64,000 nt of DNA, from assembly GCF_019393635.1 (NCBI RefSeq), contig NC_057867.1, positions 5,032,821 through 5,096,820 of the forward strand. The letters are read 5' to 3'. A program made the translations under genes and the position numbers. A model generated the notes under the pieces. The model searched no databases and was not told the DNA's origin. It saw only the letters and a list, made by a program, of their open reading frames with translations. The first letter of the stretch is position 1. Each line of letters starts with the position of its first letter. The stretch is from Dromiciops gliroides. Its lineage: Eukaryota > Chordata > Mammalia > Microbiotheria > Microbiotheriidae. Positions 25,701 through 35,167 of this stretch are shown one piece after another.

Positions 25701-27953
25701 TTAGACAGGACTTGAAGGAAGCCAGGAAAGCTGGGAAGTGGAGAAGAGGAGACAGCCTGGTGCTCAGCAAACTCCTGAAGAAATGGGGTGGGGGGCTGGT
25801 TTCTAATATACAAGGGGCATGTTGGGGTAAGCCCCAAGGGGAGCTGGGAGCCAGTGTCCTGGGGTTGTTCTTCCTAGTGGGACCCAGTGGGATGAAGATC
25901 CTTGAGGACAGAGTTTTCATCTGCTGTTGTCCCTGTTAACCTGCACAGTGGCCAGCACATAGTAGGTGCTTAATAAATGCTTGATAAATGAATGAATAAG
26001 TGGGTTGAAGAGATCAAGGAGGAGGCAGCAGTGGTTGTCTCCATGGTAAGTCTGAAATTTTGGAGATAAAAGAATACTTTTGATTTCATTCAAGTGAAAC
26101 ATTCAGTTACAGGTAAAATGAGGTAAATGAATGCAAACTTCTAATTCCCGGCCCCCCAAGGGCATCTTCCTAACGCAAAGGATATAGTCCCCACAGAGCA
26201 GTCAACTCTTGCAAAGCTTCAAAGAAAGAAATGATTGGGACTTTTCCTTCAGTAAGAATGTCTGACTTAGCACAGATTCCAAATGGGTTGGATCTAAGGG
26301 CTCCCCACCACTGCCAGAGACAGGGAAGAGGAACTTCTGTGGAATGACTTGGAGGCAGGCAAAGGTCCCTCAGGAGTGGCGGAAAGCTGTGACAAAGGAA
26401 GAGGAACCTGGCATGGGTGATGCCAGCATTGACATGTACCAGGAGAGGGCACCCTCCTCAGAGAAAGGCTGGCTGCTTGGCTGCCTTCCTCAAAACCACC
26501 CTGTGAGGTTTAGTCATTCAATTAGTATTATAGCCATTTTATAGAAAAAGAGACTGAGGCCCAGAGAGAGGAAGTGGCTTGCCCACAGTTGCACAGGGAG
26601 CCAACACAAAGCTTGGTTCACATCCCACTTAATATCCATGAGACTGTGGGCAAGTCACTCAACACGAGAAGCTCTGTTTCCTCATCTCAAAAGTGGAGGA
26701 GTAACCCTAAGTAGGGGAGCAAGGGAGGCAATTGAGCCTGTGCCTCAGGAAGGGTAGAGAGGCTGGAGGCCGGGAGACCAATAAGGGGATGGAAGGAAGA
26801 GAGATTCTGGAGGGAGGCCTAGCCCAGATGCAGCTGACCTCAGGACCCTCTCGATTTCTCCTGGCCCCTAGGGAACTGGGGTGACTGGGCAGCCTTGCTT
26901 ACAGGCTTTCTCGGAGCCTTGGCTCTTGGCGTCTGAAGTTTCCTTCCGGGCTCCCACAGTTAGTCATGGCATCGCTGTTGCCTGGTACTCAAGAGGAACA
27001 TGGGTTTGGTGGGCTCTCTTCCCCCCAGCCCCCAAAGGAACCACCTTGATGAGGGCCTGTCTGTAAGCAGACAGGCTGAGAGCTGAGCTTTCTTTCCTCA
27101 AAAGTTGCCCAAGAGACTGGTAATGAACAAACCCTTTGAGGCTCTGCTGAGACCAGCCGAGAGAAGTAACTGGTCTCAAAGGAGGCGCTTTGCCTTCCGA
27201 GAGCTGTGTGCCAAGGCCAGTGATAGCATGAGCCCTGGGGAGAGGCAGGGTCCAAATAAGAAAGTGTGAGCGGCCTGTGCACAGTGCCTTCAGGAGAAGC
27301 AGGCAGGCTGGACCAGAGAGCTTGGTGCTTTGGGAGCCTGGCCCAGCAGGGAGGAGTGAGCAGAGGATGGCAGGGTTACAAAGACCAGGTCTGAGTGGTC
27401 TTTGTAGGAGACTAGTGAATGAGGGTCACGGCTTTGAGAGCAGAGGGTGGGACCCAAGGGTGAATGTGAGCCCCTAAGAGGTCTCTGCACTGAGTCTGTG
27501 GAGTGGCCTGAGAGGGAGACCAGAACAAGACAATTTGAGGGGGCAGCTAGGTGGCTCTGCAGTGGATAAAGCACCAGCCCTGGATTCAGGAGGACCTGAG
27601 TTCAAATCTGATCTCAGATACTTGACATTTACTGTGTGACCTTGGGCAAGTCACTTAACCCTCATTGCCCTGCCAAAGACAGAGAGATGATGATGATGGT
27701 GTTCCCCTGTTGTGACTCCCAGCCCCCTCCCTTCAATTCTCCATTACTGCCTGCCCCCCTTTCCTCCAGGCCCTACCTACCTGGAGAGAGAATTCGAGTT
27801 CAGAGGTGGAGGCTGGCAGTTCTTGTCCACCGGAGCAAGTGTTGGGGTTTGGGTCTGGTGGTTAGCCCCATCTGGAAACCTTCTTTCCCGACTTGTCCAG
27901 AAATATGAGCTGTCCTGCTGACAGGCAGGCAGGGAAATGGAAGGACTGCTCAT
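17802..27953 (-). CDS. TNIP/ABIN-like coiled-coil protein with UBAN ubiquitin-binding motif
   Basis: Hand-built model with coding exons 27953-27781, 23178-23034, 22090-21947, 21754-21635, 20890-20696, 19288-19163 and 18083-17802. It gives 1,185 nt, 394 residues and a TAG stop. All junctions are GT-AG; the first is phase 2 and the rest phase 0. Residues about 1-90 are Ser/Pro-rich and look disordered. About 90-195 is heptad coiled coil, including KLNQEWDHIY, which resembles the VNKQWDQHF segment of ABIN-1. Residues 302-320 read LKLFEDDFKKERSDKQVFQ, very close to the ABIN UBAN core (I/FEEDFQRERSDRER). The last 65 residues contain CEC, a lone C, and a C-x2-H-x3-C group. Family knowledge: ABINs bind linear/K63 ubiquitin and A20 and damp NF-kB signalling in the cytosol. 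TNIP1, TNIP2 and TNIP3 lie elsewhere in eutherians, so this may be an extra paralogue. The first exon is the least certain part; the UBAN exon is secure. Confidence 0.8.
18298..18605. repeat. CT/GTCT-rich simple repeat
   Basis: Polypyrimidine tract on the plus strand with TCTC, CTCC and about ten pure GTCT units at 18505-18545. It lies in the last intron of the TNIP-like gene, where it is purine-rich in transcript orientation. Confidence 0.9.
20350..20490 (+). mobile_element. WSINE1-type SINE in a TNIP-like intron
   Basis: GGGGGCAACTAGGTGGCGCAG to CATTGCCCCACC plus A tail. Flanked by near-identical AAATGCCACCTGCTT and AAATGCCACCTCCTT. Confidence 0.88.
21380..21530 (+). repeat. MIR/THER1 3' half
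   Basis: GGGGCCTCAGTTTCCTTATCTGTAAAATGG, ATAATAGCACCTACCTCCTAGGGTTG, GTAAAGCACTTTGCAAACC. An old relic inside an intron of the TNIP-like gene. Confidence 0.65.
22671..22701. repeat. (AC)n microsatellite
   Basis: About fifteen AC units in the second intron of the TNIP-like gene. Confidence 0.9.
23500..23915 (+). repeat. Two MIR-type relics in tandem
   Basis: Both 23500-23640 and 23770-23915 show TGTGTGACTTTGGGCAGTC- or TGGTCTTGGAGAAGTCC-type cores, then CTCAGTT or GTTTCCTCATCTGTAAAATGAGG. Both lie in the first intron of the TNIP-like gene. Confidence 0.5.
25488..25990 (+). repeat. Ancient interspersed repeat piece
   Basis: GCATTTATTAGGCACCCACTATGTGCCAGGCATTGTG to CATAGTAGGTGCTTAATAAATGC. 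Same old family as at 590-1760. A 173-codon frame across it is accidental. Confidence 0.5.
26903..26967 (-). other. Possible alternative first coding exon of the TNIP-like gene
   Basis: Inside intron 1 an ATG at 26967 opens 21 codons beginning MTNCGSPEGNF. They run into a GTAAGC donor after two bases of a codon. This is the same phase 2 as the main first exon, so it could splice to the exon at 23178 without shifting the frame. It is only a phase and motif match. No promoter element was recognised and chance is a serious alternative. Confidence 0.25.
27540..27678 (+). mobile_element. WSINE1-type SINE
   Basis: GGGGGCAGCTAGGTGGCTCTGCAG to CATTGCCCTGCC. It lies about 100 bp downstream of the first-exon donor of the TNIP-like gene, in intron 1. 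Confidence 0.88.
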
Positions 27954-28417
27954 GGTTCTCCACAGGAACAGGAGGATCCCCTAAAGCCCCAGGTTCTGCT
28001 GAGGTGGGAGGGAAGTTCAGCAGTTAGAGTGAACCCTTCAGAGAGGAAGTGACATCTGTTCTCTGCTGAGACATGGAGGGAGAGAGAATGAGCCCCCTCC
28101 CTTTGAGGACTTCACCGGCTCCTTTAGTCTAGGCCCCTCCCTCAGGCCCCTCCTCCCATGAAGAATCCCTTGGAATGTCTCAGCAGTTAAGACCCTCTCT
28201 CCATGCCAGCCCCCTCCCCCTCCCACTCTATCCATGCCCAGGCATTCTCTTGAACCAGGGTGAAGACTTTTTCTCTGAACCATCTTGGTCTGGGGTCAAG
28301 TTTGGAGTCTGCCCCTTCCGTGGTAGGAGAAAAGGGCCTTTGGTGGTTAAGGACATGCATTCTTCCAAGAACAGTGTGGTATGGGAGAGATGAGGTGTCA
28401 AGAGACCTCAGCTCTTG

Positions 28418-28553
28418 GGGCAGCTAGGTGGTACAGTGGCTAAAGCACTGGCCCTGGATTCAGGTGGACCTGAGTTCAAATCTGGCCTCAGACCCTTACA
28501 AGCTGTGTGACCCTGGGCAAGTCACTTAACCCACATTGTCCCACCAAAAAAAA
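28418..28553 (+). mobile_element. WSINE1-type SINE
   Basis: GGGGCAGCTAGGTGGTACAG with a small deletion before CTTACAAGCTGTGTGACC. Flanked by CCTCAGCTCT. Confidence 0.9.
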
Positions 28554-30007
28554 GAGAGAGAGAAACCTCAGCTCTCATTCCAATTCTACTGCTAGTTAGC
28601 TGTGTGACCTTGGATCACTTATTGATTAGACTAGAGATCCCACCATACATAGCTGTCATGTTCTATAATTAAGCTTCACGAATGCGGGCTGATTGCGGAG
28701 AGGCCGAGCTTCTCTGCCACCTATTCCTTGTGTGACCTTAGGCAGATCACTTAACCTCTTTCATCCCAATTTCCCCATCTGAGGTGGTTGGACTAGATGA
28801 CTTCTGATGTCCCCTTCTGGCTTTCAATCTATGAAGGACCCAGGGTACTTCTGGTTGAGTGGGGACCACACTTCTCTTGGCTTGAATCCCCACACAGAAC
28901 TTTGGGAGAATCTCGCCAGTGAAAGCTGGTACCAGTCACCATTCCCAACCCCACTTTGTTAGACTGAGCTGGGCCTCCTAGGAAAGCTGGAAGTCAAAGG
29001 CTGCTCGGTGGGATATGCAGCCTTGAGGTAAGCTTTGCTTTAAGGTATCGAGAGATAGAGCTTCTCCAAAGCCTCTTTAACCCCATGGCACCTCACCAAG
29101 GCCTTTCCATCTCCTGATTGGATTTCTTCTTAGAGATATTATAGAAATCACTTCCCATTCGCTAAGATCCTCTCACATAGACCCTGGATTCATAGAGCAA
29201 CCCCCAGATTGCTTTTCTATATACCTTTCCAAAGAATACTGACCTGAGCCAAGCTTCCTGCCCAAGGAGTGGATCTGTGTGGTGATTGGGTCAGGTCATG
29301 GATACTACAGCCCTCAATGAAGTTTTGAGCTCCCACTGGCTTCTCTCTCCCACGGCTTATGCTACCACAGCCTCCTTCTACCTTAACTTAGCCTCCTCAA
29401 TGGCATCTTTATATAGCCTCTCCTTAGGATGTCCACAAAGTGGTGCAGCCCCATATCTTGGCCTTTCCGGTGATCAGGGCAATAATTAGGACACATTCCA
29501 CAGTTATCACCTCCCCCTGTGGTCACTGTTGTTCTTCCTTTAATCAGGAACAGTACGTCCATGTCATTCTCTTGTGTCCCTGAGATTGCAAACTTGCAAC
29601 AGTAAATTCTGAAAACCATGTTGCCATGGCTTGGACAAATCCCAAAGATGGATCTTTTGTTGTACCTCATGTTGGGGGAGGTTCACCTCCTGGATGGCGA
29701 GGGAGGTCACAGATCAAGAGTTGGACAGGACAGGAAGTGAAAGACCGGAAGCTAAGACCAATGGGGTTAGTCGACAAGGCCAAAGTTAGATAAATAATCA
29801 TTGTCAGAGGTGGAATTTGAACCCAGGTCCCCTGGTTCCACAGTCAATGTCCTTTCCATTGTATTACCCTGAGTACACTTCCCAGAGCAGCCATTTCCTA
29901 GCTAAGTGACCCTGAGTGAGTTAGACTTAGCCTCAGTTTCCTTGTCTAGAAAATGGGAGTGATAAAAAAAGAAAACAGGAGTGATTCTCCATGTGTCTCC
30001 TACCTCA

Positions 30008-30248
30008 CAGCTAGATGGCACCTCAGTGGATAAAGCACTGGGCCTGGAACCAGGAAGACTAGAGTTCAAATCCAGTCTCAGATACTTACTAGGTGTGTGA
30101 CCCTGGGCAAGTCATTTCACTTGTTTGCCTCAGTTTCCTCAACTATGAAATCGGGTTCTTAATAGCATCTCCCTTTCAGGGTCATTGTGAGGATCAGATG
30201 CACTTAGCACAGTGCCTGGCACATAGTAGGTGCTTAATAAATGCTTAT
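30008..30248 (+). repeat. Nearly full THER1/MIR-type SINE
   Basis: CAGCTAGATGGCACCTCAGTGG head, GTGTGACCCTGGGCAAGTC core, CCTCAGTTTCCTCAACTATG, and the GTGCCTGGCACATAGTAGGTGC 3' end. Confidence 0.75.
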
Positions 30249-32987
30249 TTCCTTCCTGCCTCCCCTCTCCGGTTTGTTATAAACCTTCAAGCCCTCTCAA
30301 CGAGGGAGTTATCACTATGACCAAGTTCCTGCAGATCCTATAAGGAGGCATTTTGCTTCTCACTCTCCAGGGGGTCTCTGGAATACAGAGGACACCAACA
30401 TTGGAAAGGAAGCTTTCACAGGAAGAGGAACAAAGCCAATGGCACAGCAACACTGTGAACCACGTAGGTGGCACAAGTCACTGCTACCCCCATTTTAGAG
30501 GGGAGTGATGAAACTGAGGTCAGAGTGGTCCCCCAGCCAGAGTGCAAAAGTCATCCAACTCATGCTCTTTTACAATGTAACAGTGTCTGGTCAGTGTCAG
30601 GGAGCGGTCACTTTAATGGTCCAATGCTTCCGGAGGTCTCCAAACAGAGGCTGGCAGAGAGGTCCCCCATATCAGGTACAGGTTGCACTAGATGCCCTCT
30701 GGGCTTCTTCCTTAATGCCCTGTTCTCTCTGCACAAGTGACCTCCCCTCACCCTTGGCTCCCTGCTGCTCTCTGCTGTTCCTAGCTGTCTGGCCACTGAG
30801 GCTCCCCACCCCACCCCACCCCCATCCTTGAGTGCTCTCCAAATCTTCCAAGTCTGGAGAAGGACCGCCTCCCCTGGCCCTGCCATTGTCTTCTGCGCTC
30901 CACTAGGGAGAGCGTCGCTCCCCGAAGGAGCCCTAACACCAGCGAGGGCAGGAAGGCCAGGAGAGGGCTCAGCCAACAGTAAGTAAATGGGGCCAGTTGA
31001 AATGGAGAGTATGTGACCGAGAATGTCCTGAGAGATAAGGCTGAAGGGTACTTTCAAACCAGAGCTTGAAGAACTTTGAATGCTCGGTCTGGAATCTGGG
31101 GAGTTTTTATTGTCAGCCTGGGGAGCTCCTAAAGCTCTCAGGGCAGGAGAATGGGATGATCAAAGAGAGTTTTAGGAAGATAGAGCAGTCTTGTCTCCCG
31201 CAGCCTCAGATTCTGGCAGATTACAGTAGGATTGTTGGCCTTGAAGAAACCTTGGCTCCTCCGAGACTCAGGGGCCTCCAGTAGAGAATGGAGATATTAA
31301 GAGCCATGCTATCTATTCCACTCTCTACTACAGACAAGCAAGTGTTGTTATTGCTATTGTTTTTATAGGCATCATCAGCAGCAGGAACAGCATTACAGGA
31401 AGGTCTTTTTTCATTCTTACACATTATCCTGTTTTTAACATAAAAAAGAGCTGTATTTTAGGAGGCTTTCCCTGCAACTATTGAAGTTGTGGTGGCTGTT
31501 TTGTTCCATGGGGCCCTTTCTCTGCCTCATCATCCTTTGTTTGGGAGTCTCAGAAAAGGATTTCAATCACGCTACAATTCATTTTTTTGTTTGTTTGTTT
31601 GTTTGGGGTTTTGCCTCTAAGATTCATTTGCGAATCTGTCTGCACACAAAATGTTTGGGTTTCCCTCTGTAGACTCCTCACTCGCTACTCGTTCCTTGTC
31701 TCTTTCTGAGATCTGATTTTAGAGAGCTTAACTTGAAGTCTGAAGGACCTGACTCGGGCTTAGTGACCCTGGGCAAGTCTCGAGTTCTGTTTCCTCCTCT
31801 GTAAAAGGGCAGACCACCTGTTGTGAGATTTAAATGAGCCAATGCAAGGGAAGCTTTCTGCTCAATTTAAAGTTCTCTCTCAGTGGGAGGTACAATTATT
31901 TTGCTATCTATAGTATGTTGTTAAATTCTATATTTTTTATTCCTATAGCCGCTCATCTATTTGATTTAGGTTTTTTGTTTGCTCACCATATACTTTAGTA
32001 GTTAGTTTCTTTCCAATCCTTTTCTTTAATTCCTTTCTGCATGTTGAGAATTCCCCTTTTCAGTTTTGATTTTGCTATCTTTGAAAAATGATCGAATAGC
32101 AAATAGCTGACCAATACTTAAGTCTTCACTCTCCTTCTCCCCAAACTACCCACTGACGTTATGGAATGGTCTCCAGCCAATCTTCTCAACACCCTAGTAG
32201 CCCACCTTGTTAATGATGTGCTCCAACTTTTCAATATCCTTCCTTCAATGTGGCTCCCAGAGTTAAGGCCCGGAAGTCTAGATGAGATCTGAGCAGGGCA
32301 GAAGTCAGTGGGACCTTAAAGAAAGCCTTTTATAAAGCTGAACTTCAGTATCTCCCTTTGTAAAGTACATCCTGGCCTGTCTTCTTAGGAATCTAGTTCT
32401 CCTTGTTCCTAGGGACTTCCCCTGCAGGATTGCCCAAGCCCAAGTTTGGGGTTCAAGTGCTACTGGATTTTTTCCTTGTTTTTTTTCTTACTTTTTTCAA
32501 AGTAAGCCCAGTACTTTGGGAGTTTGTGTGGATGGGGAATGCTGAATGTCTTTTGCCTTGGAGAGGGCTCTTGGCTATCTATGTACCCCTGGGGTATGTG
32601 GTACTATTATGGGAGGCTAGGGGGGCCAGAATGTGCAATCATGGTGTTCTTATGGGACCTCTCTTATAACAGACACTTTGTCATGAGATTTGAGAATCAC
32701 AGATTGAGTATATAATGTTTGTTAGTTCTTCCTTGTTCAGTTGAACTCAAATGATTTGAGCTTGGAATAAAATAGACTTTTACTGATGTTTCCATACAAT
32801 GGGATTCTTATCTCCCTTCCAACTTCTGGTAATCCAAAATGATGACACAATTATGGTATATTTGCTGCATGGAAGTGAAAAGAAAAGATACAGTATTAAG
32901 ATTCCTAAGTGGCAGAGGCCTAGCCATTCCTAGAGAGGTCTAAAGTCCTCAATTCCTGGTTAAGATCTGCATTCTCAACTTCACTTT

Positions 32988-33138
32988 TTTTTTTCAGCCT
33001 TGGTGGGGCAATGAGGGTTAAGTGACTCGCCCAGGGTCACACAGCTAGTAAGTGTCAAGTGTCTGAGGCTGGATTTGAACTTAGGTCCTCCTGAATCCAG
33101 GGCCCGTGCTTTATCCACTGTGCCACCTAGCTGTCCCC
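32988..33138 (-). mobile_element. WSINE1-type SINE, antisense
   Basis: T-rich tail, GGGGCAATGAGGGTTAAGTGAC to CACCTAGCTGTCCCC. Flanked by CTCAACTTCACTTTT. Confidence 0.9.
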
Positions 33139-33872
33139 CTCAACTTCACTTTTGGCAAAGGGCCAGTCATACAGCAGCCTTTTGTAGAGAAGAGCAATTC
33201 CATATGGAAATCACAGTGAAAGAGAACCATCTCAACTATCAATGGCCGGTGGCATTCATGACCCTGGCTCCTATAAGGATAGGATTTGCTTCCTGGCTGA
33301 TTGTCAGCTGCAACCTGAAGTTGATGAAGTTCCCTGGAGAGCTTGGTGCCAGGAGCTGTCTTCCTCCAGGGGCCAATAGTGCCAGAATCTTGGTGTTAGG
33401 GTTAGCTCACCAGGCAGGCTGTCTTTCTCTGGCATAGCTGGCTTTTTCTCCTGTTTACCCTCTAGCATCTATAAATCAGATGACTGGTTTTAAGTGGCAC
33501 TGTATTAAACAGTTGCAACCAACACCTTTGACAGTCAGCCCCAGGCCATTTAACTTCCGGCTCCCTGCATTTTCCCTTCTCTCTGCTGCCTAGAAATGGG
33601 CAAATACCGAGCACCTTTGGGTTACATGGGTAATGCTGAATGAACTTGAAGTTCATAATAATAATAGCAGTTAACCATACTCAAGTCAATGGGATCTGCA
33701 CTCTCATTCATTTGGAAGCTCTTCTCAATGATATGGGATATAAGGGTCACCTTCCCACCTTGATGAGGAGTTGGTTACCCTAGGGATTATGACCCCCACT
33801 TTACAGATGAAATAGAGGCTCAGACAGTTTGAGACCTGTCCATGGTTACACAGATTATAAGAAGTGTTGGTG

Positions 33873-34001
33873 GCATGGATAAAGCACGGGCCCTGGATTC
33901 AGGAGGACCTGAGTTCAAATCCAGCCTCAGACACTTGACACTTACTAGCTGTGTGACTCTGGGCTAGTCACTTAACTCTCATTGCCCCACCCAAAAAAAA
34001 A
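33873..34001 (+). mobile_element. 5'-truncated WSINE1-type SINE
   Basis: Begins GGTGGCATGGATAAAGCACGG and ends CATTGCCCCACCC plus A tail. AAGTGTT occurs on both sides. Confidence 0.85.
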
Positions 34002-34044
34002 AGTGTTAAAGGTAGAATTCACAGGTAGGTATCCCTGGATTCCT

Positions 34045-34290
34045 GCAGCTAGGGGGCAGTGATAAGTGACAGAACAGGAATCTGGAAGACCTGATTTCCA
34101 ATCTGGCCTGAGACACTTCCTAGCTGTGTGACCCTGGGCAAGACACTTCACTGCCTCAGTTTCCTTATCCATCAAATGAGCTGGAGAAGGAAATAGAAAG
34201 CCACTTCAGTATTTCTGCCAAGATACTCCCAAATGGGGTCACAAAGAGTCAGACACAACTGAAAAACTGCTCAACAAAAACAACAATCCC
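34045..34290 (+). mobile_element. MAR1-type SINE
   Basis: GCAGCTAGGGGGCAGTG head, CTGTGTGACCCTGGGCAAG core, then GAGCTGGAGAAGGAAATAG and GGGGTCACAAAGAGTCAGAC, the 3' end that separates MAR1 from WSINE1. Confidence 0.75.
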
Positions 34291-34920
34291 TTGACTCCTT
34301 CCTGTTTATTGAGTTGGACTCAGTTGAATTGAAGGGAATTCACTCAATTTAAGCAGAATTAATTCAGCTTGTATTGTGTATCAGGCACTGAGGATACACA
34401 AGGCATAGCATGACATTTCCTGACCTCAAGGAGATGACACTGTACTGGTAGGATGCAACACCTTTTATTTATTTATTTATTTTTGTTTGTTGTTGTTGTT
34501 GGGTTTTTTTTGTGGGGCAATGAGGGTTAAGTGATTTGCCTAGGATCACACAGCTAGTAAGTGTCACGTGTCTGAGGCCAGATTTGAACTCAGGTCCTCC
34601 TGAATCCAGGGCTGGTGCTTTATCCAATGTACCACCTAGCTGCCCCCACACCACATTTTATTAAAGAGGACCTGAGGCCTAGAGGTAAGATGACTGACCC
34701 AACATCACACAGTGTCCAGGTTCTCTCGCCAGAGGCAGCACTTTATTGTAGCAGCTAAGCGGCTGGATTCTACTGATCTCAATAACTATCTGAACTGACT
34801 ATATGGCAGGAGACTGACATGGACTGAGAGAGCAGTGAACTGAATCGAACTGATCTGCACCAAAAGAAACGAATTAAATTGAGTCCAGTGGAATTGGATC
34901 GAACCAAACTGAACGGTAAG
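34280..34920. repeat. Degenerate GAACTGAAT-like tract split by a SINE
   Basis: 34295-34375 (GACTCAGTTGAATTGAAGGG, ATTAATTCAGC) and 34770-34915 (GAACTGACT, GAACTGAATCGAACTG, AATTGGATCGAACC, AACTGAACGG) share loosely repeated AACTGA/AATTGA words. The tract ends about 250 bp before MAGE exon 1. Origin unknown. Confidence 0.45.
34466..34647 (-). mobile_element. WSINE1-type SINE, antisense
   Basis: TTTA/GTT tail, GGGGCAATGAGGGTTAAGTGATTTGCC to CACCTAGCTGCCCCC. Confidence 0.88.
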
Positions 34921-35049
34921 GAGAAGGCTGGGATGACCTCTTGTCAGGGATGCCGGGGAGGGCCCCCGCTGGCGGGGGTATACTGACGAGAGCTAACCCT
35001 GGTTGCCGCCAATTCTCGGATGGGTGGGGGTGGGGGCCCTAATAGGGGA

Positions 35050-35167
35050 GTTCACCCTACGTGACCTCGGGTGCTGACGTGGCCTGTCCCCATTGGTTAC
35101 TGCCAGCTTGATAGTAACCCGAATTTGCGTGCGCCCTCAGTTGTGCCGCAGCTCGGGAAGGGAGAAG
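35050..35167 (+). promoter_or_regulatory. MAGE core promoter candidate
   Basis: Just upstream of the MAGE start lie TACGTGAC at 35059-35066, CTGACGTGG at 35074-35082 (a CRE-like half site) and an inverted CCAAT box (ATTGG) at 35092-35096, with no TATA box. The start codon sits in AAGATGGCAGCC at 35166-35177, which resembles the YY1 element AAGATGGCGGC found at many TATA-less promoters. The transcription start was not determined. Confidence 0.5.

Larger units (their letters stand above)
27954..34465. other. Intergenic stretch between the TNIP-like gene and MAGE
   Basis: The two genes point away from each other with about 7.2 kb between their start codons. No coding exon was recognised. The stretch contains SINEs (listed separately), MIR relics, and AT-rich unassigned DNA at 31.4-32.9 kb. 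The 29286-29670 region has overlapping frames on both strands that match nothing I know. Confidence 0.45.
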
